A DNA stretch of 27,288 bases from Candidatus Methanophagales archaeon ANME-1-THS (GCA_004212135.1 RXIE01000166.1:1-27288), one strand, 5' to 3'. Positions 12,715 to 21,028 are shown, counted from the first letter of the stretch. Notes: generated by a model from the letters alone, not told the origin. Translations and numbers: made by a program.

Positions 12715-14826
12715 ATGCTGAAGCCCGTAGAGATGAGGGAACTGAGAATTGTCACGTTAGATGAACGTGTGGACGGTGTGATACAGAAAATTGGTGCGAT
12801 GGGCACTGTTCATCTTGCGGATATAAAAGAACTCATAGCGGAATGGGAAGGGCTCATAGAGCCTTCTGAGGTCGATTCTCTCCTCGTGAAAGTCTCTGAT
12901 TTACTCACGAGAATAGGAGCTATAGCAGCACTGCTGCAGCCCCCCGAGCCAAAGAAGAGCATCAGGGAGATCCTCTTCAAAGAGCGCGAAGAAGGAGCGC
13001 GGGTAAAAGTAGGGGGCATCAGTTTAAGGGAGATAGAAGATGAATTTACCGTGATAGAACGGGTAGTAAAGCAGTCAATAGGGGAGATAGAGAGATTACG
13101 CGACGAGTTAACGAAGGCGAGGCGATTATACCGGGAATTAGAGATCCTGGATAAACTAGGAGTTGATCTGGATTTTATAGGGAAGAGAGCGTTTATTTCC
13201 GTTTTTGTGGGTGCATTACCCCGAGAGAACGAAGAAGCGTTAAAAGAGAGCATAGAAAGCCTGACCGGGAGAACTAATGTGGTCACCGCTGCGGCTGGCA
13301 GGGAGGATGGTAAATTCTCTTCCTTAGTTGTGGTGTGTTTGAGGACAGATACCGAAGAGGTCGAACAGGCGCTTAAGATGGCAGATTTCGAGGTGTGGGA
13401 AATACCTGCCGGGCTCCCTGCGAAGAGCAGAGACGCGATGGAAAGGCTCGAAGGGGAGATAACGAGGTTAGAGGGGGAGCTAAGCGAGGAGGCAGAGACG
13501 ATCGGTAAAATAAGAAGGGATGGGTACCAGAGACTGCTCGTCATGAGGGAACTTCTGCAACTGGAGGCGGATAAATTAAAGGTCGAGAGTTTGCTGGGGA
13601 GGAGTGAGCGGGTACGGGTTATAGAAGGATGGGCACCAGAAGAAGAGGTTGATGCCATAGTAGATGGGCTAAGGGAAGAAGCGGGAGAGTTGTGTCTCGT
13701 CGACGTGAAGGAGCCGAGAAGAGGTGATGTACGAGTGCCTTCTCTACTTAAAAATCCGCGAATAATAAAGCCGTTTGAATCGGTCGTTAAGTTATATGGT
13801 CCTCCTCGGTACGATGATATAGACCCAACGATACTCACGGCGCTCATATTCCCCGTTCTTTTTGGCATTATGTTCGCGGATATCGGCCATGGTCTCCTTT
13901 TGCTTCTCCTCGGCCTGGGACTGACCTTTGCCTTTAAAGGCTTAGGGGATTCGATGCGGGAGATGGGTGTGATTCTCGTCTTATGCGGTCTTTGTTCGCT
14001 GGCTGCCGGTGTGGTGTTCGGTGAATTCTTCGGATTCAGTGAATCAGCATCTCGTTTAGTGTGGGATTCTACAGGTATGCATGTTCCTGAGTGGCTTATT
14101 CTCGTTAAGAATCCGCTTTTAGAGCCAATCGAGCAATTTAAACTCTTCTTTGTGATCACGATGCTGATAGGAGCGCTGCATATGGGGCTTGGCTTACTCC
14201 TCAATGTCTTGAAGAACTTCTCTATGAGGAACCTCTATGAGGGGATGACGGGCTTTGTACGAATCTGGTGCTTATTTGGCGCTCTTTACTTCTTGCTCCT
14301 GCTCTTTGGGTTTCACTTCACCGAACTCAATGAAGGGCATCTCGACGTGCTGCTGAGACATGTAACCATCTTCATCGTTCTTCCCATAATTCTCCTGATG
14401 GTTCTGAGGATGATTCCGGAATTCAGGCATGGTGGTGAGCACCATCAGCCTGATGGAACGAAGGAAAAAAGGTCAGTCCTGGATTCGCTCATTATTCTCA
14501 TGGAAGGTATCATCGACGCATTACTTGAGAATTTCTTCAGGTTCCTTGCAAATACAATCTCTTATGGCCGAATTCTCGCGTTAGCGTTATGTCATGCGGG
14601 ACTAATGCAGGGCTTTATTATTCTGGCCTTCTTGTGCGTGAAGGAGAACATAGGAGCAGGGGCGCTGGTCTTCTTTGTAGGAACCGCACTTGTCGTGGTA
14701 CTTGAGGCGCTCATAGCTGGCATTCATACCATCAGGTTGCATTTCTACGAATGGTTTACGAAGTTTTATGAAGGAGGAGGAGTTGAATTCAGACCTTTTA
14801 GATTTCATAGAACCTATACGGAGTGA
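12715..14826 (+). CDS. atpI: A-type ATP synthase subunit I (a subunit, stator/ion channel)
   Basis: 703 residues. The N-terminal cytoplasmic part (1-345) has two long coiled-coil stretches (about 103-145 and 237-290) that hold the peripheral stalks. The C-terminal membrane domain has seven or eight helices. The hallmark 'LYGPPRYDDIDPT' and 'FPVLFGIMFADIGHG' are at 360-393. The ion-path arginines are Arg619 in 'NTISYGRILAL' and Arg674 in 'HTIRLHFYEWFTKFYEGGG'. The first is the essential channel arginine of the family, here in 'SYGR' rather than the common 'SYLR'. GGTGAG lies upstream of the ATG. Length and motifs are complete. Subunits H, E, F, A, B and D are not nearby. Confidence 0.95.
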   Translation: MLKPVEMRELRIVTLDERVDGVIQKIGAMGTVHLADIKELIAEWEGLIEPSEVDSLLVKVSDLLTRIGAIAALLQPPEPKKSIREILFKEREEGARVKVGGISLREIEDEFTVIERVVKQSIGEIERLRDELTKARRLYRELEILDKLGVDLDFIGKRAFISVFVGALPRENEEALKESIESLTGRTNVVTAAAGREDGKFSSLVVVCLRTDTEEVEQALKMADFEVWEIPAGLPAKSRDAMERLEGEITRLEGELSEEAETIGKIRRDGYQRLLVMRELLQLEADKLKVESLLGRSERVRVIEGWAPEEEVDAIVDGLREEAGELCLVDVKEPRRGDVRVPSLLKNPRIIKPFESVVKLYGPPRYDDIDPTILTALIFPVLFGIMFADIGHGLLLLLLGLGLTFAFKGLGDSMREMGVILVLCGLCSLAAGVVFGEFFGFSESASRLVWDSTGMHVPEWLILVKNPLLEPIEQFKLFFVITMLIGALHMGLGLLLNVLKNFSMRNLYEGMTGFVRIWCLFGALYFLLLLFGFHFTELNEGHLDVLLRHVTIFIVLPIILLMVLRMIPEFRHGGEHHQPDGTKEKRSVLDSLIILMEGIIDALLENFFRFLANTISYGRILALALCHAGLMQGFIILAFLCVKENIGAGALVFFVGTALVVVLEALIAGIHTIRLHFYEWFTKFYEGGGVEFRPFRFHRTYTE

Positions 14827-15427
14827 AGTAAAGGGTGCGATAAAGAACTTTGGCTCTCCTCGCAGACCCTCATATAGCACACATCTGGAGATCGAGCAAC
14901 GCGTTCGAGAAGATCCTGACCTGATTCACAAACTCTTGACAGAAACGGGTATTATCTCGAGGGAGACCATACCCTTCACGGTCGTCTCTAATTTTAGAGG
15001 CTCCATTGACGGTAAACCGTTCTACTCCGCGTCTATCCTTCACGAGGGGTCTGAGAAGAGATATCGGGTAATGGCGAGGGATACCGGCGGAATCCTCAAG
15101 CTGAGGATAACGTATGAGCCGGTCATAGACCCTGAGGAGATGCGATTACTGCATCCAGCAGATTTCTCTCGCTTGAAGATAACGGTACGGGAATGGGAAC
15201 TTCACAACTACCGGCATCATTTCATACTGCTCATCTCTTCGAAGCGCTATGAAAGTTTCGACATCTGGGTAAAGGCGTCAGAGAACTTCAGCTCGGTACG
15301 GATAAGCCTCTATGAGGCGGGGTTGAGAGAGAAGAGGGCGCCCTGTTTGTGGTATTTGAGACGGCTTTTGCTATTCAAGGGGCTGGAAAATGAGGTGAAG
15401 AGAACGATTGCAGAATTTACAGAGTAA
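14768..15427 (+). CDS. Protein of unknown function overlapping the end of atpI
   Basis: 219 residues from ATG 14768, overlapping atpI by 59 bases. A TTG at 14783 directly behind GGAGGAGGAG is another possible start. Soluble, no membrane helix. N-terminal helix (1-30), a short conserved-looking stretch 'FGSPRRPSYSTHLEIEQRV', then a beta-rich region 'YSASILHEGSEKRYRVMAR', 'LKITVREWELHNYRHHFILLISS', 'FDIWVKASENFSSVRISLYEAG', and a C-terminal helix. I do not recognise a family. The long overlap implies co-expression with subunit I. Confidence 0.7.
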   Translation: MKEEELNSDLLDFIEPIRSEVKGAIKNFGSPRRPSYSTHLEIEQRVREDPDLIHKLLTETGIISRETIPFTVVSNFRGSIDGKPFYSASILHEGSEKRYRVMARDTGGILKLRITYEPVIDPEEMRLLHPADFSRLKITVREWELHNYRHHFILLISSKRYESFDIWVKASENFSSVRISLYEAGLREKRAPCLWYLRRLLLFKGLENEVKRTIAEFTE

Positions 15428-15431
15428 AAGC

Positions 15432-15437
15432 AAAAAA
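15432..15437 (-). terminator. Oligo-T stretch behind the antiporter operon
   Basis: Six T residues on the minus strand, about 90 bases after the stop of the 606-residue gene, the kind of T-run that ends archaeal transcription. Confidence 0.3.
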
Positions 15438-15528
15438 GCCGGAGAAGGATGTCATGGAAAGATGTATCTTCCCACTCCATCCGCCTTTGGCTCATGCGCA
15501 TGTCACGTTCCGCGTCTGGCATTCACCA

Positions 15529-17349
15529 TCAAATCCAGAGTATCCCGTGGGTCAGGTAAATAGCCAGGTAGAGCGTGATGAATATCAGTACCAGTAGCAC
15601 GCCTGCTCCCAGGTTTAAACTCACCATCGGCTCATCGACTGCTTGCTTCTTGAGCAACTCGAGATCACGCTCGTACGGGTTGGTGGAACTGAACGAGCGC
15701 AGTACCGTAGCACCCACCATCGCCATCATGATTCGTGATGCGGCCGTTGGATTCTTGCTGATCCAGACGAGCGAATCCGCGATCTTCAATAGGCCCTTAT
15801 CAATGAACTCCGCAACGGTCAGCAACGGCTGTTCGCAGAACCATATGAAACCTTTACCCGCTTTTCTGTACAGATAATCAAGGTCATACGTAATCCGCTC
15901 GTGCGGTGAGAATACCACCTGCAGGAGGAAGAATCCGCCCGCGGTCATCAGCAACAGCTCCAGTGTGCCGATTGTATGGGCAAATGCGTAAGCGTGGTAG
16001 TGGAACGCTTCCTCTGCATACGGAAGTATGCCGTAGAGCAGTTTGGGATATACACCAATCGCCACGCAGAGGAACGCAGTAACACTCATGGCAATGAGCA
16101 TTGGCAACGGTGCTTCTTGAGCCACGATCTCGTCGTTCTTCCTGAGAAACGTGAAATACGTCAGTTTTAAGAACGAGAGGAACGTGCCCACCGAACCTAC
16201 CATGAGGGCAAGCGCGAGGATATGCATCCCTTCCAGTTCCGCCGCGTGGATTACCATACCTTTGCTCACGTATCCATTGAAGCCCGGCACGCCCGAGATA
16301 GAGAATGCCGCTACGATACAGGTGATCATCGTGATTGGCATCCTCTTCGCCAACCCGCCGAGTTCCGTGAGGTTGTTCTTACCCGTTGCAAAGATCACGG
16401 CACCCATACACATGAACAGCAGTGCCTTGTACAGAATATGGTTAAATACATGTGCTATGCCGCCGTTTATCCCGATATACGTGCCTATTCCTATACCTGC
16501 GACCATGTAGCCGACCTGGCTCACGATGTGATACGAGAGCAGTTTCCTCACATCATTCTGTAACAGTGCAAAGGCGACCCCGTAGAGGCACATCAGACCG
16601 CCCATGTAGGCGACCGCTTCTACACCCGGGAAGGTCCGTGCAAGCACATAGACCCCGGTCTTTGTGGTAAATACACACATGAATACCGCACCCGCTATGG
16701 TCGCCTTTGGATATGAATCGGGTAGCCAGGTATGCAGTGGTATGAATGCGGTGTTCACCCCTATGCCGATCAGTAAGAGCAGATAGCCAATACCGAGCTC
16801 GATGGGTCCAACCGCAATGGAACCCGTGTTCATATAGTGTATGATGATCCCGCCGAGGAGCGCGCAACCGCCGAAGAGATGGAACAGAATATAGCGCATC
16901 CCGGCATTCGTCGCCCGCTCTGTTTTACTGTACCAGATCAAGCCAAGAGAAGAGAAGGCCATTATCTCCCAGAAGATGTAGAGCGTGAAGAAGTCACCTG
17001 CAAATACCGCACCCAGAGCGCTACCCAGGTACAGGAGTCCACAGATATATTCCCCGGTCTCTCGTGTGACCTCTAACGAATAGAGGATCGCGGCACCTCC
17101 GATGATCCCGAATATATAGCCCATGATGAGACTCAGGCTATCAACATGCAGGAAGGTAAGCTCAAGCCCCGGGAGAACAGAAAATCCCCATGTGGTCTGT
17201 GGTTTGAGCAGAACCACACCAAGCAACCCAAGCGCAGCTAAGGCGATGAGATAAAGCTTCCGAGCCTTCCCCCGTCCAACAAAGGGTACCAATGCAGCTC
17301 CTGCGATATAAATGAGCGCAGGAGGTATGTTCAGTCCGATATCAATCAT
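15529..17349 (-). CDS. MrpD/NuoL-like proton (Na+/H+ antiporter-type) membrane subunit with C-terminal extension
   Basis: 606 residues, about 14 core helices plus an extension. Family motifs are 'FWEIMAFSSLGLIWYSK' with Glu128 in helix 5, 'IPLHTWLPDSYPKATIAGAVF' (203-223), 'TTKTGVYVLAR' with Lys230, 'QNDVRKLLSYHIVSQVGYM' (264-282), 'HILYKALLF' with Lys308, and 'GFNGYVSKG' with Lys363. This is the antiporter-like fold of Mrp antiporters and complex I. The usual helix-7 lysine before 'PLHTWLP' is missing; that stretch reads 'IGVNTAF'. After residue 470 come an amphipathic/cytosolic segment and a last part (531-606) that resembles the separate 81-residue protein encoded 39 bases upstream. Partner subunits and the coupling ion are unknown. 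Confidence 0.88.
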   Translation of the reverse strand: MIDIGLNIPPALIYIAGAALVPFVGRGKARKLYLIALAALGLLGVVLLKPQTTWGFSVLPGLELTFLHVDSLSLIMGYIFGIIGGAAILYSLEVTRETGEYICGLLYLGSALGAVFAGDFFTLYIFWEIMAFSSLGLIWYSKTERATNAGMRYILFHLFGGCALLGGIIIHYMNTGSIAVGPIELGIGYLLLLIGIGVNTAFIPLHTWLPDSYPKATIAGAVFMCVFTTKTGVYVLARTFPGVEAVAYMGGLMCLYGVAFALLQNDVRKLLSYHIVSQVGYMVAGIGIGTYIGINGGIAHVFNHILYKALLFMCMGAVIFATGKNNLTELGGLAKRMPITMITCIVAAFSISGVPGFNGYVSKGMVIHAAELEGMHILALALMVGSVGTFLSFLKLTYFTFLRKNDEIVAQEAPLPMLIAMSVTAFLCVAIGVYPKLLYGILPYAEEAFHYHAYAFAHTIGTLELLLMTAGGFFLLQVVFSPHERITYDLDYLYRKAGKGFIWFCEQPLLTVAEFIDKGLLKIADSLVWISKNPTAASRIMMAMVGATVLRSFSSTNPYERDLELLKKQAVDEPMVSLNLGAGVLLVLIFITLYLAIYLTHGILWI

Positions 17350-17388
17350 TCGTCCTCTCCTCCTTTTTCGTACGTATACGCCTCGCCA

Positions 17389-17634
17389 TCATATCCACAG
17401 CAGACCGTAGGTCATGGAAATGAACGCATACGAGACGGCGAATGCAATCGAATAGAGCATCGCGGTCCCCATCGCCAGAGTTCTGGTATCCTCCAAATAG
17501 CCCTGCTTCTCTAATTCCAGTACATAGCGCACCGGATTAGAGGGCAGTATCGCCGTGTCGAAGAGAACCCGGGTAGCGAGTGTCGGGTTCTTGCCAAAAC
17601 ATCTCCATGACTCAAAAATTCCATGTATTCCCAT
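17389..17634 (-). CDS. Small single-helix membrane protein related to the tail of the antiporter subunit
   Basis: 81 residues. N-terminal soluble part 'SWRCFGKNPTLATRVLF' (9-25) and 'PSNPVRYVLELEKQGYL' (31-47), then one membrane helix (54-76) ending in 'TYGLLWI'. The same order 'KNPTxAxR ... NPxxR/ER...L..KKQ ... helix ... GILWI' occurs at residues 531-606 of the downstream 606-residue protein. The 80-residue protein at 23852-24094 has the matching 'RCFIRRPTDTVRIML' and 'YSMGYI'. Together these define a small family with no function I know. Position between the regulator and the antiporter subunit suggests an accessory subunit of that complex. Confidence 0.78.
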   Translation of the reverse strand: MGIHGIFESWRCFGKNPTLATRVLFDTAILPSNPVRYVLELEKQGYLEDTRTLAMGTAMLYSIAFAVSYAFISMTYGLLWI

Positions 17635-17644
17635 TTTTTTTCTT

Positions 17645-18019
17645 TCACCTCCTTTTTAGACCTCCGGGGAAAACCCCCTTCACCTTTTTGTCCTCACCCT
17701 GCGTCTTACGCATGCTCTCGAGCATCGATTTAAAAGACTCGGTGAGTCGATAGTATGTTGAACCGCCCTGTTCTATCTGCTCCACCACTCCTTGCTTGAG
17801 CAGCGCATCTGACTCCATGAACCCGCCGCCCTTCCCGGTTAATCCTCTGAGGACAGTTTTGAGCTCGATACCCGTCTTTTGGGCAATCTCGTCGGGCTGC
17901 GAAGCCTTCGGATAAGTGCTATACAGGTACATGAGAATCTCGGTCCTCACCCGACTCCTTCTCAGAAACGGGGGTGGCTCAACAGCTTTTTTCACCGCCC
18001 TTTTTTCTTCTTCCTTCAC
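17645..18019 (-). CDS. Winged-helix transcription regulator, first gene of the antiporter operon
   Basis: 124 residues from GTG 18019, with GGAGGTGA about 15 bases upstream. The central part 'RRSRVRTEILMYLYSTYPKASQPDEIAQKTGIELKTVLRGL' (20-60) is a winged helix with recognition helix near 49-60. The wing and helix 4 include 'LLKQGVVEQIEQGGSTYYRLTESFKSML'. The tail is rich in Lys/Arg/Gly. It is a clear paralogue of the protein at 18212-18517. Directly upstream of the small membrane protein (10 bases) and the antiporter gene, it probably controls that operon. Confidence 0.85.
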   Translation of the reverse strand: MKEEEKRAVKKAVEPPPFLRRSRVRTEILMYLYSTYPKASQPDEIAQKTGIELKTVLRGLTGKGGGFMESDALLKQGVVEQIEQGGSTYYRLTESFKSMLESMRKTQGEDKKVKGVFPGGLKRR

Positions 18020-18084
18020 CCTTCGTGCTCACCTCCCACCATCCGCCCCTTTAGGTACATATACACCTGCATATATTATTATGT

Positions 18085-18100
18085 ATATATATAATAAAAA
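18085..18100 (-). promoter_or_regulatory. TATA-rich promoter of the winged-helix/antiporter operon
   Basis: On the minus strand CCGAAAAGC (BRE-like) leads into TTTTTATTATATATATA. A start site near 18067 leaves about 48 bases before the GTG at 18019. The adjoining near-palindromic run of TAT/ATA steps (18071-18095) could be an operator for the winged-helix proteins. Confidence 0.5.
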
Positions 18101-18211
18101 GCTTTTCGGTTTTTACGTTTATAAATAGTTTTGTGTGGGCACCGAGAACCCGACAATCGCGCTTTAGCAACCCTTCAAACTACCATTGAAAATGGTTAAT
18201 AAGCACCTATG

Positions 18212-18517
18212 TTAGACCTTTTGCAGACTCTCGACCAGCGCTTTACCACGCTCTGAGAGCCGGTAATAGGTCGCATCCCCGAGTTCGAGCTTCTCCACCA
18301 TACCCTGACTGAGCAGCGAACTGGACTCATCAAACCGACTGCTCATTCCTCTCAGTCCCCCCAGGATATTCGTGGAATCGATCCCGGTATTTCTGGCAAT
18401 CTCCGCGGGATATGACGCCCGGGGATAAATTTTATACAGGTACATAATGATCTCAGTCCTCACCCGGCTCCTCCTGAGAGCACGGATGATCTCCTCAAAT
18501 CCCACTTCCTCGCTCAT
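18212..18517 (-). CDS. Winged-helix transcription regulator co-translated with the response regulator
   Basis: 101 residues from ATG 18517. This start makes a 4-base ATGA overlap with the receiver gene; a longer frame up to 18583 would run inside that gene. The core 'RRSRVRTEIIMYLYKIYPRASYPAEIARNTGI' (16-47) is nearly the same as in the paralogue at 17645-18019, followed by 'LLSQGMVEKLELGDATYYRLSERGKALVESL'. It is the DNA-binding member of a kinase-receiver-HTH operon. Because the receiver has no DNA-binding domain of its own, this protein may be the output (inference). Confidence 0.86.
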   Translation of the reverse strand: MSEEVGFEEIIRALRRSRVRTEIIMYLYKIYPRASYPAEIARNTGIDSTNILGGLRGMSSRFDESSSLLSQGMVEKLELGDATYYRLSERGKALVESLQKV

Positions 18518-18894
18518 TGCTTCTGGTGTTCCAACAGTTTTGTCAGCACATCGATCAAATTTTTCACCGTGAACGGTTTCCACAGGTAGCCATCCGCTCC
18601 CACGCGCATCGCGGCATCCCGGTACTCGGGCGTGCCCAAGGCGGAGATGACCAGGATCAAGGCATTCTTGTCATACTTTTTTATCTCCTCGATCGCCTGG
18701 ATGCCATCCATCACCTCCATCACCAGGTCCATGGTGACGATGTCCGGCTTCAATGCTTTGTACTTCTCCACCGCTTCCTTGCCATTGACCGCAATGCCCA
18801 CCACTTCGTACTCCCCAACTTGCCCTTCTAACATCTCTACCAGCATCTCGCGCATATAGGGCGCATCCTCCACAATCAATACCTTCTTCTTCAT
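18514..18894 (-). CDS. CheY-like response regulator (receiver domain only)
   Basis: 126 residues from ATG 18894 (GGAG nine bases upstream); GTG 18903 is an alternative that overlaps the kinase gene. It is a single receiver domain: acidic pair Glu9-Asp10 in 'IVEDAP', phospho-acceptor Asp56 in 'DIVTMDLVM', Ser84 in 'LVISALG' and Lys106 in 'LWKPF'. There is no output domain. It sits between the histidine kinase (one base) and the winged-helix gene (4-base overlap), so phosphorylation by that kinase and signalling to the winged-helix protein are likely. Confidence 0.94.
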   Translation of the reverse strand: MKKKVLIVEDAPYMREMLVEMLEGQVGEYEVVGIAVNGKEAVEKYKALKPDIVTMDLVMEVMDGIQAIEEIKKYDKNALILVISALGTPEYRDAAMRVGADGYLWKPFTVKNLIDVLTKLLEHQKQ

Positions 18895-18895
18895 C

Positions 18896-21028
18896 TTATT
18901 CACTCCTTTTCATTATCTCTCTTTTGGGCAGGGTAAAGAAGAATTGTGATCCTCTTCCCAACTCACTGGTCGCCCATACCCGTCCTCCATGCATCTTGAC
19001 GTACTCCTTGACGATGGACAACCCGAGCCCAAGACCACCCGACTTCCTCGTCAGGGAGGTGTCAACCATGTAGAATCGCTCAAAGATCTTGGGCAGATGT
19101 TCCGCTGGAATCCCGGGGCCCGTATCAGCGATGCACGCGCGGATATCCGCTCCCCGATCCTCGACGATAATGTCTATTCTGCCCCCTTCCGGCGTGTATC
19201 GGATTGCATTGGAGAGCAGGTTAGTAAGAATCGTGTGGAGCTTCTGCTCATCCGCCGGGATTGTTAGCTCGGGGATGAACATGGAGATTACCTGGTTCTT
19301 TGCCTCAGCCGCGGGTTCAAGCTTCCTAACCACCTTCTCGACCACCTCGCGCACGGCTAACTCCCCGAGAGTCAGTTCCACCTTCTTACCATCAATGCGG
19401 GCGAGTTCCAGCATATGATTAATCCTCTCCTCAAGCTCTCGTGCACTCTGCTCGATAATAGCAATGTATCTTCGCTCCCTATCCGCAAGTTTGGGCTCCA
19501 GGAGACTTGCGTACCCGATAATTGGCGCGAGCGGTGACCGCATCTCGTGATACGCCACGCTCAGGAATTCACGCTTCATCTTGTCCAGCTCCGCGAGTCT
19601 TTTGCAGGTATCCCGCAGCTTGTCCTTCTTCCTCTTGAGTTCAGTGATATTGAGCAACGAGGCGATGCACCGCTTCGTTCCCGGAATCGGTTCTATCCAC
19701 GCATTTACATACCGTATCTCTCCGGTCCGACTCAGGAACTTGAATGACTTGCATGACGCTGTTTCACCCTTTCTCCTCTCCTCACAATAATTCTGCACCT
19801 TTTGCAGGTCTTCCTCGGCGATGAAATCAGTCCACTTCTTACCGACAAGCTCTTCCCTCGAATACCCACTCAGACTCTCAAACTCTCGGTTGGCAAATGA
19901 GATCGTTTTATCGTCCTCAATAACACAGAGTGCGGTGAGTGTGTACTCGAAGATCACCCGGTAATATTCTTTTGCCTCCTTGAGCTCTTCCTCGATTCGT
20001 TTCCGTGCCGTAATGTCGCGGAATATCGTAAGTTTGGAGAGCGAGCCATCACTATTCTTCAGCGGTGTCTCGATGAGGTCATAGGTCCTGTTCTTCCGAC
20101 GAGATTGCCATTCCCATCGTATCGTCTTGCCACTCAGTACCTCAGGATTCTTGCACTGGGGGCAGGGCTCCTTCCGGTTATGAAAGACCTCATAGCAAAT
20201 ACCACCCACCTGGTCACCAAACGCGTCAATCAAAACCTTGTTCATAAACTCCACGGTGTAGTCGCGCGAGACAATGTACACGCCGTCCACCATATTCTCA
20301 AAGATTAAATTCAGGTTATCCCGCTCTTCTTTTATCTTCCGCTCCAGTTCCACCTCTTTGGTGATATCCCGGCTCACGCGAACCGTCCCGATCGGTATGC
20401 CGTTCTTATCCCTGAGCAATGCCGCTGACATGCTGATATGCACCGGTTTCTTATCTTTTCTCAAGACCTGTGTCCGGTAATTTTTAAGCTCGCCATCTCG
20501 CAGCACTCGGGACATTATCTCGTCTGCTTCGTCGGGGTCCGCAAAGAATCTCCGGTTGCTTTTTCCGAGCACCTCAGCCGCGGTGTAACCCATATAGTCT
20601 TCGGCTGCTTTGTTCCAGGACCGCACTATTCCCTCCATGTCCACCACGACAATCGCGTCCGCAGAACTCTTGATGACGTCGTCCAGATAATCTTTTGTCT
20701 CTTTGAGCTCTATATCCACTTGTGCCCTCTTCTCGCTTATCAGCCCGATAATATACGCCACGACGAGCTGAATCGCACTTCGTTCAAATACATCGACCGA
20801 AAGCGGGGTGAGCGAATAGTAGGTTACAAAGATGTAGATTGCACTGAGAAACAGAGCGACGTACAGAGCCTTCTTACCGTACCACATACCAGCTAAAATG
20901 ATCGGGATATAAAAGAGATGGGGATAAACCCTCGTTTCACCTCTGAAGACATTGAGATAAAACGCGAGGAGTGCACAGGCTAAAGTAAAAGAGAGGATGA
21001 GTAGCCCTTTTAACGTAATCCGTACCAT
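18896..21028 (-). CDS. Membrane sensor histidine kinase with three PAS domains
   Basis: 710 residues. The N-terminus has about four short membrane helices (6-100, 'YPHLFYIPIILAGMWYG', resembling MASE/DUF4118-type sensors). Then come PAS1 (110-225), PAS2 (235-345), PAS3 (350-465), a dimerisation domain with phospho-His494 in 'AYHEMRSPL', and an ATPase domain with N-box 'NLLSNAIRYTPEGG' (603-616), G1 'DTGPGI' (635-640) and G2 'GGLGLGL' (664-670). PAS2 carries three cysteines, Cys278, Cys289 and Cys292, in 'CYEVFHNRKEPCPQC'. These could bind a metal or sense redox state. The cognate receiver gene starts one base after its stop. The signal is unknown. Confidence 0.93.
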   Translation of the reverse strand: MVRITLKGLLILSFTLACALLAFYLNVFRGETRVYPHLFYIPIILAGMWYGKKALYVALFLSAIYIFVTYYSLTPLSVDVFERSAIQLVVAYIIGLISEKRAQVDIELKETKDYLDDVIKSSADAIVVVDMEGIVRSWNKAAEDYMGYTAAEVLGKSNRRFFADPDEADEIMSRVLRDGELKNYRTQVLRKDKKPVHISMSAALLRDKNGIPIGTVRVSRDITKEVELERKIKEERDNLNLIFENMVDGVYIVSRDYTVEFMNKVLIDAFGDQVGGICYEVFHNRKEPCPQCKNPEVLSGKTIRWEWQSRRKNRTYDLIETPLKNSDGSLSKLTIFRDITARKRIEEELKEAKEYYRVIFEYTLTALCVIEDDKTISFANREFESLSGYSREELVGKKWTDFIAEEDLQKVQNYCEERRKGETASCKSFKFLSRTGEIRYVNAWIEPIPGTKRCIASLLNITELKRKKDKLRDTCKRLAELDKMKREFLSVAYHEMRSPLAPIIGYASLLEPKLADRERRYIAIIEQSARELEERINHMLELARIDGKKVELTLGELAVREVVEKVVRKLEPAAEAKNQVISMFIPELTIPADEQKLHTILTNLLSNAIRYTPEGGRIDIIVEDRGADIRACIADTGPGIPAEHLPKIFERFYMVDTSLTRKSGGLGLGLSIVKEYVKMHGGRVWATSELGRGSQFFFTLPKREIMKRSE

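Noticed and set aside
12810..14204. 464-codon open frame on the minus strand inside atpI
   Set aside because: A serine-rich antisense shadow of atpI, without domains, ribosome site or promoter.
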